Assembly: GCA_002077065.1 (NCBI GenBank)
Contig: NAJO01000066.1
Span: forward strand, 1-64,000
Reading direction: 5' to 3'
Length of the DNA stretch: 64,000 nt
DNA from: Cryoendolithus antarcticus
Taxonomy: Eukaryota > Ascomycota > Dothideomycetes > Cladosporiales > Cladosporiaceae
Of the stretch, positions 1 through 11,408 are shown in pieces; position 1 is the stretch's first letter; each line of letters starts with the position of its first letter. The notes under the pieces were generated by a model. It searched no databases and was not told where the DNA came from. It saw only the letters and a list, made by a program, of their open reading frames with translations. Both the position numbers and the translations under genes were made by a program.

Positions 1-1
1 A

Positions 2-586
2 TATTATCGGACGTCAGGCGATCTCAAGATTGAGAAGCTTGAGAACAAGCAACTGAGAGAGTCTCTAGCCCTTGCCAAGCGTCAGAAGAAGCGGCAGAAG
101 CGCCTATTTGAGCAGCTGAGAGCTGACGAGCATTCTGCAACGTTGTTCCTAAGTCCATCCAAAGTTCAGAGGGCTAGAGATATTGCAGACAGTCGTGAGC
201 AAGAGAAGGAACAGATGCAGCAAGACAGACAAGACAGGGCTGCAGCCAGAGTGACGGCTAAGGCTCTCAAGGTTGCACAGTCTCAACAGGCTCGCGAGAC
301 TCGAACAGCAGCTCGAGCTGCAAGGCAGTCAGCAGAAGCTTCAAGGAAGGCTGCACTTAAGGAGGCACAAGAAGCCAAGAAAGCTCAGCAAGAGCTTGAA
401 AGACTGAACAGGCCAGCGGTAAGTCCTAGAGGAAGACCTCGGAAGCAGTCTGTGGCTGCCAAGCAGCAGACAGTTGAGGTAGTCTTGATGGAGCCTGAGA
501 GGGGGGTGAATCTACTGAGGACAACCAGGGGCCGGATTGTGAAGCCCACAGCAAGGGCCAGGGCCTCAAACCCGCGCAGTGGATAG
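2..586 (+). mobile_element. 3' end of a pogo/Fot1-like DDE transposase gene (partial)
   Basis: The frame is open from the left edge to a TAG at 584-586, so the 5' part lies outside the window. The visible 194 residues are strongly basic and coiled-coil-like (many Lys, Arg, Glu, Gln, Ala). The motif LSPSKVQRARD is followed by an Ala/Arg/Glu-rich helix, and an AT-hook-like RGRPRK lies near residue 145. This is the usual C-terminal tail of fungal pogo/Fot1 (Tc1-mariner superfamily) transposases, downstream of the DDE domain. The catalytic domain is not visible, so the assignment rests on tail composition and motif order. There is no sign of disruption in this part. Confidence 0.6.
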
Positions 587-1510
587 ACTGATTCTAGAGC
601 TTTGACTGGCTATCACAACATGATAATAGACTTGGTATTGAGTGATCTAGAGCCTCAGAACAACTGCTCAATATCAATGCCAAGAGCGTGCACGCGCTGT
701 CTGCGTGCACGGACTGTCCGAGACTTCTAACCCACAGCTCTCAGGTACAGGTGCTTTTGCGTCCGGCAAAGATGCAACCGAGTGTTCTGCACACTTTTCA
801 CGACACCACTCAGCATGCGGTGCACTTTCGCGTAGGGCCATGTAGGTATATCCAAGCACGGCTACCTACAGTCTCAGCCGTGCACGAGAATATAACGTTG
901 CGGATACAGACACCTCGCATAGTACTGCGGTACTGGACCTGAGGTTGAGGACGATCCAACATCACGAGTCCGACTTCAGTACGATTGTGTTCCGCGTAGC
1001 CCGAAGGCTTCAGATTGATTTGTTCGAAAGGCAGCGCTGGAAGGGAAGGAAATTGATGTCCTGTGGTCCTGGCCCACGTCATCCGACTGCTTCGAATATG
1101 CTTTGCTGCGAGTAGCACACCATATGCAGCTGTATGGTGTGATGACCCTGCTTTCATATACCGAAGCTGCGCCGACCAGCGTGGGCCAGGTGAGCAGCTT
1201 GTTGTGGTGTATCCACCCTCCTTTGGATGGCGCCATGAACGCCATGAGGTCTAGACAGGTGATACATAAGTGTCCGCACGTGGCCATCGCTGCCGACTGA
1301 ATTACGAACCTCCCGTCACGGTTCCATCACTCCACGCACCTCAGTCAGTTTGGGGTCCCTTCAACTTGACTAGCTTTCTCCAAGTACAGTTACTTCAAAC
1401 TTGAAGTCTCCTCGCTGCAGCACCGCAGGGCCTCTTGGACCCCATTGCACCGTCGAGTCCAGTTCCTTCGGACAGATATCAACTCACGTCCATCGAAAGT
1501 CGATATCGAC
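587..1510. other. Spacer between transposase tail and permease pseudogene
   Basis: No convincing gene; ORFs on both strands overlap and lack domain character. The part just after the transposase stop should hold the 3' end of the element. A repeated GCGTGCAC (about 685-692 and 703-710) is the only terminal-repeat-like signal I see. The partner terminal repeat would be outside the window. Confidence 0.4.
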
Positions 1511-3197
1511 ATGCGCGTCGAGACTCTCCAAGGCAAGGCTGATGCCGATTTCGGCAACGAACTCACGTACAACGAAGCTCCATCACGAAGTCGCCTCTCT
1601 CGTTCATGGCGGGCGTTTCGAGGCTTCATCTGGGACGATCCCGACAAGCCCAAAGCGAAGAGATGGTTTCTATTCAAGCTTGATTGCTTCTTCCTGACCA
1701 TAGCAATGCTGGGATACTTCAGTAAGAACCTCGATCAATCGAACGTCAACAATGCGTACGTCTCCGGCATGAAGGAGGCGCTTGGCATGTACGAGAGTGA
1801 GTTGACATACGCCGGGAACTGCTTTACTGCAGGCTACCTGATCGGTCAGTTGCCAGCCGTCATGCTCGTCACTCGCGTGCGACCTTCACTCCTCATCCCG
1901 ACTGTTGAACTCCTGTGGACTGTCACCACATTCTCTGCATCGGCGATCAAGACTCCAGGACAGCTGTATGCGATTCGATTTCTGGTCGGCCTGTTCGAGT
2001 CGGCGTACTTCCCGTGCGTGATGTACATGCTTGGAAGCTGGTATACCAAAGAGGAGAGAGGCAAGCGGCTCACTATCTTTGTAAGGACACAGCTTCGCTA
2101 TATGTGCTGGCTGTAGCTAATGGATCTATTCTCCCAGTATTCCACAACAGCAATGTCGCAAATGTTCTCCGGATATCTGCAGGCGGCTGCTTACAAGAAC
2201 TTGAGTGGCGTTGGGGGCCGCGAAGGCTGGTCCTGGCTCTTCATCATCTGCAGTACGTGCGATGCGTGATATGCTGAGCGCAGGATAACACTGACATTCA
2301 CACCAGGCGTCATCTGTCTTCCGATCGGCTTAGCAGGTTACTTCTGCTTCCCTGACTTCCCCGGGACGACGCGTGCTTTCTACCTCACCAAAGCCGAGGT
2401 CCACTTGGCACGTTCCAGGCTTGCTCGGGAGGGTCTCATGCCTCTCGGTGCATCGCCATGGAACCGGAAGAAGCTGACTCGCATCGCAGGCCATTGGCAG
2501 TTCTGGCTGTTATCCCCTGGGTTACTTCTTCATTCAGGGTAGTCTTCCGAGCTACCAGCCGGTATTCGCACTGTGGCTTAAGTCGACGAAGCACTCTGTG
2601 TATGAGGTTAATGTCTGGCCAACTGGATAGCTCGCAGTCGGTCTGGCAGTCCAAATTCTAGCTGGTATGATCTCGGACTCGCGGCTACTACGTGGCAGGC
2701 GATGGCAGATGATCCTCATCATGCAGGCAGGTACTTTCTTCGGCGCTGTGAGCCTGGCAGCTTGGAATATTTCGTGCGCACACAAGTTAGCGTACTACTT
2801 CCTGTATTTCAGCGCGGGCGTTCCTGGAATATGATACGCTTGGTATGTTGATCTGCTACCCGACGATCATGAGATGAGGGGCGCAATCATTGCCTTGTCG
2901 AACATGTTCAGCTTCTTGCAGGCGATCTGGTTCACTATCGCGGTCTGGCGGACGATCGAGGCGCCTCGCTTTACGGCCGGCTTCATCTTCGCGGCTACTT
3001 TGGGAGTCGCAATCGTGAGCCTCTCATTGATCATTCGCATCCTACAAAGTCGAGACGAGAAGAAGCGTGCTCGCGAGGGAGGAGAGACCAATGACTCATC
3101 CGCTGTCAGTGTCGAGGGCGTGGAGTCGGGCAAGGTCGCTGATGGGACTGTGACGGATGTGTACAAAGGCGAAAGTGTTGCCACGTCGTACGCGTAG
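1511..3197 (+). pseudogene. Broken MFS permease of the allantoate/nicotinate (Dal5/Tna1) family
   Basis: Exons 1511-2080, 2138-2252 and 2307-3197 are suggested by GTAAGG...CCAG and GTACGT...CCAG introns. The product would be an anion:cation symporter of the plasma membrane, with family signatures: DQSNVNNAYVSGMKE after TM1, a loop GSWYTKEERGKR, and PDFPGTT at the middle loop. The frame is lost near 2513-2522, where one extra base precedes the segment LGYFFIQGSLPSYQPVFALW. Downstream homology continues in the next frame but contains TAG at 2628-2630 and TGA at 2832-2834. After these the C-terminal TMs and charged tail run cleanly to TAG 3195-3197. Three independent lesions argue for a pseudogene, although assembly error cannot be excluded. 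Confidence 0.8.
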
Positions 3198-3534
3198 GGT
3201 CTAGAAGCGCATATGGCATATCAGATTTACCCCCGAATCCCCTCGTGGATTCACGGCGCTGCTGCAAATGTTGCGAGTGTTCAGTCAGAGAGTCAACGCT
3301 GTAACAAACCAGGCTTCCCCTTCATTCGCAATCCAAAGGAAAATTTGTACCTTTCCGAAAAATTCTAACACGCCCTGACCCTGTTCTGGCGCTCGCCGAA
3401 GAGCTGTAGCCACTCTATGATCCACATGAGATGAGAATGATATCAAGAATGTCGATTATCTTGCTATGATCAAAGGCGCATTGGTGAGATACGGCGGGAT
3501 AATGCTCCATCATCGTCTTCCAATCCAGGCGTCG
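3198..3534. other. Convergent intergenic spacer
   Basis: Lies between the 3' ends of the permease remnant and the histidine kinase. AT-richer stretches near 3340-3370 may serve 3' end formation. No gene seen. Confidence 0.4.
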
Positions 3535-6500
3535 TCAAGGGCTATTCGCACGTGATGGCTCGTCATCGCCTATGCTCAACTTACTCAGCAGAGCACCCAG
3601 CTCTTTCAGCCTCACTGGCTTCGTCAGGAAAAGATCCACGCCGCAAGCAAACGATCGATCTTGAGCTTGCCTGTTGCCAAGTCCTGTCAGAGCAATGATC
3701 TTTGCCCTTGGCGCATCACTTTCTTTCTCAAACTGACGGATCTGTCGCGTAGCGCCAAAACCATCCAGAATTGGCATATTGAGGTCCATGAGCACAACAT
3801 CCGGCTGCCGGATGGCTGTGGTGTCAGCAGAGCCGTTCTGGGGCGCCCGAGTAGAGCGCTTGTAGACATCGACGGCTTCTTGGCCATCTCTGGCCGTCTC
3901 GTAGGGGTAGCCTGCTTTCTTTGCAAAGACTGTCAGTAGTCGGAGGTTCACATGCTATTCAACGTCAGCTCATGGACGGCATGCGAAAACATAGCGTGCT
4001 CCCTACATTATCGTCGACGAGCAGAAGCGACAGTGAGCGACGCGCGCATAGATCGTCTGTAATGTCAACCTGACTAACACCCTGAGGGTGTGTAACAGCC
4101 AGTGCGGGGCCCTCGAGCAGTGGACGAGTACTAGACTGTTCTGCATCATCGATCTTGGAGCGAAGAGCGACTTCGGCCGTGTGCAGTGCAGGCGACTGTG
4201 GAGCAGTCGTGTTCGCTGCGACGACGCGAGCAGCGCCGGCTTCCGCTTCTCTGGAAGTCAATACTGTTTCGACATCAAGCATCGCTTCCGTTGAAGCGGG
4301 CTCGCCACTTGACAAGGACGCAGCGATAGCGTTCGCGAGCTTTGTAGGGCCTACGGGCTGCCAAATGAATTGGTGAGCTCCACCTGAAGACGGCTTCTGT
4401 CGAACCTCCTTTCGCAATCTCAGTGCCGAAGCGCGACTTGCGCAGATGACCACACTTGGATCAGAGAGCAGATTTTTGTACGAGGCGCCCTTAGACGAGT
4501 CATCCGGAGTGAAAATTGACTCATGCACCAGACGAAGGGTTGGACTGCCAGTCGCTGCACCACCTGCAGCATCTAGCTTCATACCGAGCTGATGACACAT
4601 TGAGCTCAGGACGTCAGCCAGCTTACGATCGCCCGCGACACGCTGAGGTTCAGCCTCATCGTGTTCGTCGGACCGCGCAAAGCCAAGCATGTTGTATATG
4701 ACGCCTGTGTAAGGGGTCAGGACTTCTTGATTGACGACGTCGACCGTTGTCGCGGGTGCTAACTGCGACGTAAACGTGACTGTAGTGCCGACTGCCTTCT
4801 TACTTTTGACAACTACCTTGCCACCCTCTGCCTTGGCGAGTTTGGCAACAAGATTCAGGCCGAGCCCCGTACCTTGCGCAAGGCTGTCCTCTTGTCTGAA
4901 AGGGCGGAAGAGATTATTCGCTTGGAACGCATCGGACATCCCAATCCCGGTGTCTTCCACCGATAGTGTTACTTGCGTCAGTCGAGGTTCGTCAGTAGTG
5001 AGTTCATGTTTCCGTAAAGAGACGACAATACGCCCCTGCGGCGTGTACTTCAGCGAGTTACTGACCAAGTTCATGCATATGCGCTTCCAGGATCCTGTCG
5101 TTACATGCAAGGCCCAGGCCGGGTCAAACGCATCCTCTATGTCGACTATAATAGCAGGCCGCACCTCCGCGTCATCATGATCTCGGCTTTTAAGCGTAGC
5201 CTGCTTGTGGTACGCTGTCAAGCCTTGATGCGCAAAGCCCGCGCAAGCAGTATCTATCGCTTCTTCCGTAAGGCGCGAGAGCATGATTTCGGCTTCCGGC
5301 GTCGCAGCCCCACTCATGCTCTCCTCCGCAATCGTGTCCTTCGATGCTTTCATTGCCTTCCCGAACTCTCGCAACTGAGTATGTCTCTGCTGTGCACCGT
5401 TATCTAACCTCGAGTACTGAAGCAACTGATTGATAATGTCAAGGAGAGTGGTGCCGCAGCTGATCACAGAGCGTACTAGCTCCTGACCGACCGGGTCATG
5501 CTCACGCTCCTCCAAGCACTCTGCAGAACCAAGAATACCATGAAGCGGCGAACGCAGCTCATGCGAAATGCTGGAAATGAAGTCATTTTTCGATCGATCC
5601 ACGAACTGCGCCTCCAGTCTCGCGACTTCGGCCAAGACAACATCGCAGAATGCGGCGACGAAATTGAGATCGGTGCTCGCACGAAGTATGCGGACAGGTG
5701 AATAGCTCCATATCATCGAGGCGCCATACCAGCGCTCATTGCCAGTATCCCAGAGGCCGACTAGCAGGAAGCTCCGCACTCCGGGAAAAAGCTGCTGAAG
5801 CATCCGGCCATCTTTGATACGAGCACGAAGGCGTTTTCGACTCCGCCGATCCGCAGGTGTAGCAACTGTAATCTCTGTGTCTGTATCATTCGATTCGCCA
5901 GTACTTTCTTGCGACATTGTAGAGCCGGGAAGATCATCGCTGGACGCTTCGCCATCGGGGTTGAAATGCCACACACGACCGTCGGGGTACCGTCGTAAAA
6001 GACTGCGCAGGAAGCTCTCACTGATCTTCAGTGATGACGCGGAGCCGCCTTCCTCGTCAGAGTCTGCCCCGCCAGCAGATCCCAAGATCGGACAGCCTCG
6101 TGGCTGTGGAACGCTTTTACCATCGCCGCTGGAAGACTGACCATTCTGGACTCCCTTCACTTCGCTAGCAGTGTCGGTCAGCGCGGAGTCTGTCTCATTA
6201 AGCGCATGGAGCGAGCTGACTCGGCCCTCGTACGAGCCTATGGTCGCGTCCAAGAAAAGAACGCTATCGACATCAACTGCCTCACGTATTAGACCTGCTG
6301 CGCGATTCATGACTGCCTTTACTTGGGTGGTGAAGCGGTCTTCTTGTAAGTTCTTCGATGAATCGACAGTGGAGGGCTGAGAAGCGAAGTCCGCAGTACC
6401 AATACTCTGCTGTGTCAGCTCGCTATCCAAGGGCCTACCATCGCTTGCGGACGGACCATCAGAACTAGAGCGTCGGGATTCTCTAGCGCGTAAGGATTGT

Positions 6501-7531
6501 GGGTGCTTCTCACGTCTCGAAGGTTTGGCCCGGCTGATCGCACTGTTGTCGGAGCCGGCATGCGTAGACCCGCTGGAGGCAGTGGACTTGTCGACATCAT
6601 GTGTTGAGGATCTTCTTTTGCGCAATGTCAGTCTCGTACGAGCACCTTGTGTTCGCTGTGTGTTCTGTGGATCCGGCAAGCCATGGATGGGGCCGTTGGC
6701 TGTATGATGGGCGGTTCGGTGAAGCCAGTCGTTTGACTTCGATTTACCCTCGATGAAAGCGCTAAGAGCAGTAGTCATATCGCCACTGCGCTGATTCTCC
6801 GTGTTCGCTCGAACCATACTAAGATGAGTCATCACGGTAGTAGCCATGCCGATGAGAAAGCGAGTATCTGCAACACTCAGACCTCCACCTCGAGGCTTGT
6901 CGTCTAACACACACAACGCTCCGATGTTGATGCCGTGCTTCGTAGTCACTGGTACTCCAGCATAGAACCGGGCGCGTGGGCCCCCGCTCACGTATGGGCG
7001 GTCGCAGAATCTGACATCTCCCCGGAGGTCGTCGATGATGTGGGCGATAGAGCTGGTGTCGGCGTTGTCTGCGTTGGAGCCGTGATTCGCTGGGAGGTCG
7101 GCTGTGACCTCGCATACCGAGAAACCTCTAGGGATCTTCGACGCTCCAAGCCAGAGAGAATCATCGATCTCGTGTTCCCTATCATCGAGTAATGACAGCG
7201 AGCGGGTAGCTTCCGCCAGGATATATGCATGATCAGAGTCGAAGAAGAAGAGCATGCTCCGTCGGGCCTGCAGACGGAGGGCAGTGAGTTGGACGAAGGC
7301 TGTCAAAGCCTTGTCGTTTGAGCTGCGTGGCCGATGCGAAGCCACGCTCTCGGGGTCATTCAGATCACATAGCGGGGGGGCAGTGTCCGCCAGTGCCAGG
7401 ACAGACTCATAGTAGCTGTAGAACTCGCGTTCCCGGCGCGATTCGTACGCTTTGCGTTGTGGTTTGTCCGAGTGAGGCGGGATGTTCACGTTGCGTGTCT
7501 CGCCATCGGCATGGCGGGACACTGACCGCAT
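3535..7531 (-). CDS. Hybrid histidine kinase with two GAF-like regions and a receiver domain
   Basis: Two exons (7531-4007 and 3954-3535) give 1314 residues. The 52-base intron (GTAGGG...ATAG) falls inside the receiver domain, directly after VDDN. Domain order: N-terminal GAF (about 75-245), a long Ser/Arg-rich disordered linker (250-395), a second GAF-like region (400-640), HisKA with the phospho-accepting His657 in SISHELRSPLHG, and HATPase_c with N box MNLVSNSLKYTP (820-831), GIGM (862-865) and GTGLGL (887-892). A receiver domain covers about 1167-1305, with VDDN, phospho-acceptor Asp1232 in LMDLNMP, Thr1265 and Lys1287 in LTKP. All phosphorelay residues are present, so it should be an active cytosolic sensor kinase passing phosphate to an HPt protein. 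No membrane segment is seen. The signal sensed is unknown; I do not assign a fungal HHK group with certainty. Confidence 0.93.
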
Positions 7532-8037
7532 GGTATGCAGTGGCTTCGTCCAGACAAGATCAGCTTGAAGTCACGGCTAACCCGAATCCAAGCCGTGCTT
7601 TTCTTCACTTCTCAATAACTTGTGCAAAGAGTAATGCACCTGCAAGTCCGCAAAATGGCAGGGTCGACAGGCAACGCACGTCATGAGAACGTTGAGAGCA
7701 CAGGGAACGGTGGAACCACGGAGGCTCAGTAACACAGGCGGCGAAGGGCGGTGGGTAAGGACAATACCCTATGTCGAACTTGGCGGACCACATCCTCGTT
7801 GACGACCTTGAGTTTCACGGCTCCTGCACGCACTCATGTGCATCGCGTGCAGATGCCCAGATCGCACATGCTATGAAGTGCGGAGCGAACTCCAGATCGA
7901 GACTGGACTCGGCCCTTTGCCAAGACAAAATCGAAAGGCATACAGGCATCGAGGCATGAGTTCTACTTGTGGAGGGTGGATCTTACATTGGACCAGGTCG
8001 ATCGAATAACGGTACAGGAACGGATCTTGAGCAGTGC
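7532..8037. other. Promoter side of the histidine kinase; 3' side of an SDR
   Basis: No supported gene. It should hold the histidine kinase promoter (- strand) and the SDR 3' end. Confidence 0.4.
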
Positions 8038-9100
8038 CTACTTTGCAACTCCCCAACCATCTTGCCCTAGCCATTCAAACACTTCATCAACACTCTTCTC
8101 CCAATTTCCAGCCAGTCCTCCAGGTCCCTCGGGCCCAGGATCATTCCTCCACCCCACCGTTCTCGTCCTCCCCTTAAGCACCTCCATCACAGTCCCTCCC
8201 TTCACATCATCCCCATCCCCTTCGACACATCTCAACATAGCTTCCGCGACCTCCTCAGGTTCAACCCAGACATCATTAGCCTCGTCGATCATTAGCATCT
8301 TCTCTGGATGCTCGGTCCAGAGTGGTGTCTTGATTACACCCGGTGCGACACCATTAACACGAATGCCGAGACGAGCTTCGAGAGGCGCAAGCGAGCGGAT
8401 GAAGCCTGAGATGGCATGTTTGGAGGCGATGTACATCGGTGTGCTGGTGGACGGGGCCTGGCCTGCGATCGAAGAGATATGGACAATACGTTTAGGATTC
8501 GACAGACTGACCTTGCCGACTTTCGAGTTTGCTGACGGGTTCAGCCAGCGCGACATGGCAAGCTGAGTGGTGCGGATCGGGTGATTGATGTTGATGTCGA
8601 ACAGGGCGTAGTGACTGGAAGGATCATTGTCAGTTCTTATTCTGGCACATACCTTCGACGACGAAGCTTACCCAATACCATTATGACCATGAGGATCGTC
8701 CTTCGACTTCGCTGTCCCTGGTGGATGATAAAAGTTGGTCCAGTGGGGTTCGAAGATGCCTGCGCCGGGGCAGACTACATCAGCCCCTCCGAACTCCTTC
8801 TCGGCAACATCGAACATGTTGGTCAGCTGGTCCCAGTTGACAACATCGGTCTTGACAAAGACGGCACGAGGTTGCTTTGTGTATTGACCGACGAGCTTCT
8901 GCGCTTCGGGTCGGAGCCCAAGATCTGCAATGACAACATTGCAGCCGCGCTCAAGTAACAACTTCGCAAAGCAGTAGTTGATTCCTTGGCGAGTCAGGAT
9001 GGATTGCATAGAATCATGAATGCGAATTGTCCTTACCAGAGCCAGCTCCGGTCACGATGGCGGTCTTGCCATCAACGGAGAATGAGATAGCCTGCGCCAT
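8038..9100 (-). CDS. Short-chain dehydrogenase/reductase
   Basis: Three exons (9100-9037, 8984-8672, 8614-8038) joined by GTAAGG...CAAG and GTAAGC...CCAG introns give 317 residues. The Rossmann fold starts at once: KTAIVTGAGSGIN holds the TGxxxGxG cofactor motif. IADLG suggests NAD(H) preference through the acidic residue after beta-2. The catalytic Ser and YxxxK are in HISSIAGQAP and MYIASKHA. RVNGVAPGVIKTPLW is the usual loop after the active site. It resembles fungal 15-hydroxyprostaglandin-dehydrogenase-like SDRs, but the substrate cannot be told. No targeting signal is visible. Confidence 0.87.
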
Positions 9101-10174
9101 GATTCTTATGCTATGCAAGATGAATCACTATATGATCTGAATTAAATGGAAGAGATGTGACGGTAACAATGCAAAGCTTCTAAACCTACATATACTTCAC
9201 GTATGAATACGGTCACCTCGCTAGATCATCATTGCGGTCTCGATCAGTTCATTCGGCATACTTTCACCTCTACGCTTACGAACCCCGCATGGTCACCGAA
9301 GGCGGAAATGCCTTTCCGGACATGCCATCCTGCGGATCCATTGAACGTGCAGCAGTGCTCGAGCTTCGGCTCAGTTTCTTCCCAGATGCTCGATTGCCCC
9401 TTGGCTCGGGATGCCTGTTGTAAGTAGGCGGTGCCGTGTGCTTGTTTAGACTGAGATCATTCAACAGGGACGAACACGTGTTTGTTGACCGATATGAAAG
9501 ACAATGTCCGATCAGTGGGCGCGAGTCTGCTCGAAGGGCCTCTTTGAGACTCAGTGTACCTTGAAGGGAGCGAATGAATCGATAAATTTCTACGTTGCCC
9601 CAGGTCAGGGCAACCCAGAGACAAGGTAGCGTCGCTGGTCGCCGGTGCGTGCATACCATTGTCGTGTGAGAAGCAAGAATAAGGTAGATGAACCAATTCT
9701 CGTGTTGTAATTGACGACCGACTCTGATCGTGTGAGCCGCCACAGCTGAGTATGCTCGAGTCAAAGAGACGCGTCGCAATGATGATCAGGCTCATCTTAT
9801 GTGAAAGTTCATCAGCAGTAGTCAGCCGCACCATGCCAATGAATGGAAAACGCGTGGGGACGATCTCCCTACGTCACAGCTATTAAAAGTCGTTGAGCCT
9901 TACTCAAAGAAACACGTGCGACAGCGAAGACATCTTCACTGACACTTTTAATCACTTACCTTGCCACAAGCTCGCGTTGACTCCCAGGTTGATATTTCAT
10001 TGTCAGACCTTTTGCTGACCGCTACAAGCCCTCCAACACGTACGAAAGAGCAGAACTTGCAGGTATGTACGCGACTAAGGGGCCCTCATGGCAATGAACT
10101 CGAATGACATCCTGGACTTCCTTGACCTAGTCTATACATCTTGCTAACAGATTGTCTCCGCTTCAGTCGCCACA
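9101..10174. other. Divergent intergenic region between two SDR genes
   Basis: Serves as 5' region for both flanking genes. A TATTAAAAG TATA-like element near 9890 lies upstream of the right-hand SDR. GTATGT near 10060 and a pyrimidine-rich stretch ending CAG near 10165 could bound a 5' UTR intron just before ATG 10175. Overlapping ORFs at 9200-9830 on both strands have no domain character. Confidence 0.35.
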
Positions 10175-11408
10175 ATGTTTCGATCCGCGCTGCTCCGCCA
10201 AGTATCGAGAGCGTCCACGACCGCAATCCGCCCCCCTACCTTTTCCGCAGCTCCAATCGCCCCTGCAATCCGCAACTTCACCACTTCCCTCCGCACACTC
10301 GAGAAAGAGGATCCCACACCACTCGAAGACGAGCACGATCGCTATAGTACAGCGGGGCAGCCAGGCGACACAGAGCACGAGGGAAGGCATTCTCGAACCG
10401 ACAAGACGTACCGGTTTGAGCAGCCAGAGGAGCATGAGCTACCACAGTCGAAGCCTGTGCAAGGCCGAGGCGGCATGCATTTTAAGAGGACACTTGCCAG
10501 CTTCACACTACAAGACCGCGTGGGTGTAGTGACAGGAGGTGCACGAGGTCTGGGTCTGGTAATGAGCCAGGCGCTGATCGTCAGTGGTTCGGACGTCGCT
10601 ATCGTAGATCTAAATAGTAAGAATACTCGAGTGGGCTAAGAGAACTAGAGGAGATTCGGACTGACCTTACCCAATAGAGGAGGAAGCACAGCGTCAAGCA
10701 GAGGAGCTTATGCGCCACTTCCGGGACGAGAATCCAGGCGGCGATAAGTGCCCACTAGTGACCGCTCATTACGCCGATGTCTCGAAGCCAGAAAGCGTAA
10801 ACGCCGCGCTTGCTGAGATCATTGAGCAACACGGCAAGATCGACAATCTCGTGACCTCCGCCGGCTTCTGCGAGAACTTCGATGCGATCTCGTATCCTCA
10901 CGACCGTATGCAGAAACTTTGGGGAGTGAACGTGGACGGCACATACCTTTTCGCGATCGGTGTGGCAAAGCATCTGATGGAGCGTAAGGCGCCGGGAAGC
11001 ATCGTCATGATCGGATCAATGAGCGGAAGCATTGTGAACGTGCCGCAGCCCCAGGCGCCTTACAACGCAAGTAAGGCAGCGGTGCGACATTTGGCGAGCT
11101 CGTTGGCAGTCGAGTGGGCACATGCTGGGATCCGTGTGAACTGCATATCACCCGGTTATATGCTGACGGCTTTGTGAGTAGTGTCCACTATCTAAGATGC
11201 CGTCAGTACTAATATTGATCTTCACAGGACCAAGAAAATCCTCGACGAGAACCCGGAGTTGGCGCAGAAGTGGACTTCGCTCATTCCACAAGGCAAGATG
11301 GGCCGGCCAGAGGATCTGATGGGCGCGGTGACCTTCCTGCTCAGCGACGCTGCTGGGTATGTGACCGGGACGGACCTCAGGGTCGACGGTGGTTACACAA
11401 TCACCTAG
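10175..11408 (+). CDS. Short-chain dehydrogenase with mitochondrial-type presequence (polyol dehydrogenase-like)
   Basis: Exons 10175-10616, 10678-11173 and 11228-11408 give 372 residues. The first about 45 residues are rich in Arg, Ser and Thr and lack acids (MFRSALLRQVSRASTTAIR), typical of a mitochondrial presequence. An acidic, hydrophilic stretch follows, and the SDR domain starts near residue 110. Signatures: VVTGGARGLG (cofactor), AIVDLN, catalytic Ser in IGSMSG, YNASKAAV (YxxxK), RVNCISPGYMLT, and a C-terminal DGGYTIT. It resembles D-arabinitol 2-dehydrogenase/sorbose-reductase-type SDRs that interconvert polyols and ketoses. The exact substrate is inference. All splice sites keep the frame. 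Confidence 0.87.

Noticed and set aside
8038..11408. Two nearby SDR genes as the core of a secondary-metabolite cluster
   Set aside because: No backbone synthase, P450 or cluster regulator nearby; neighbours are housekeeping genes.
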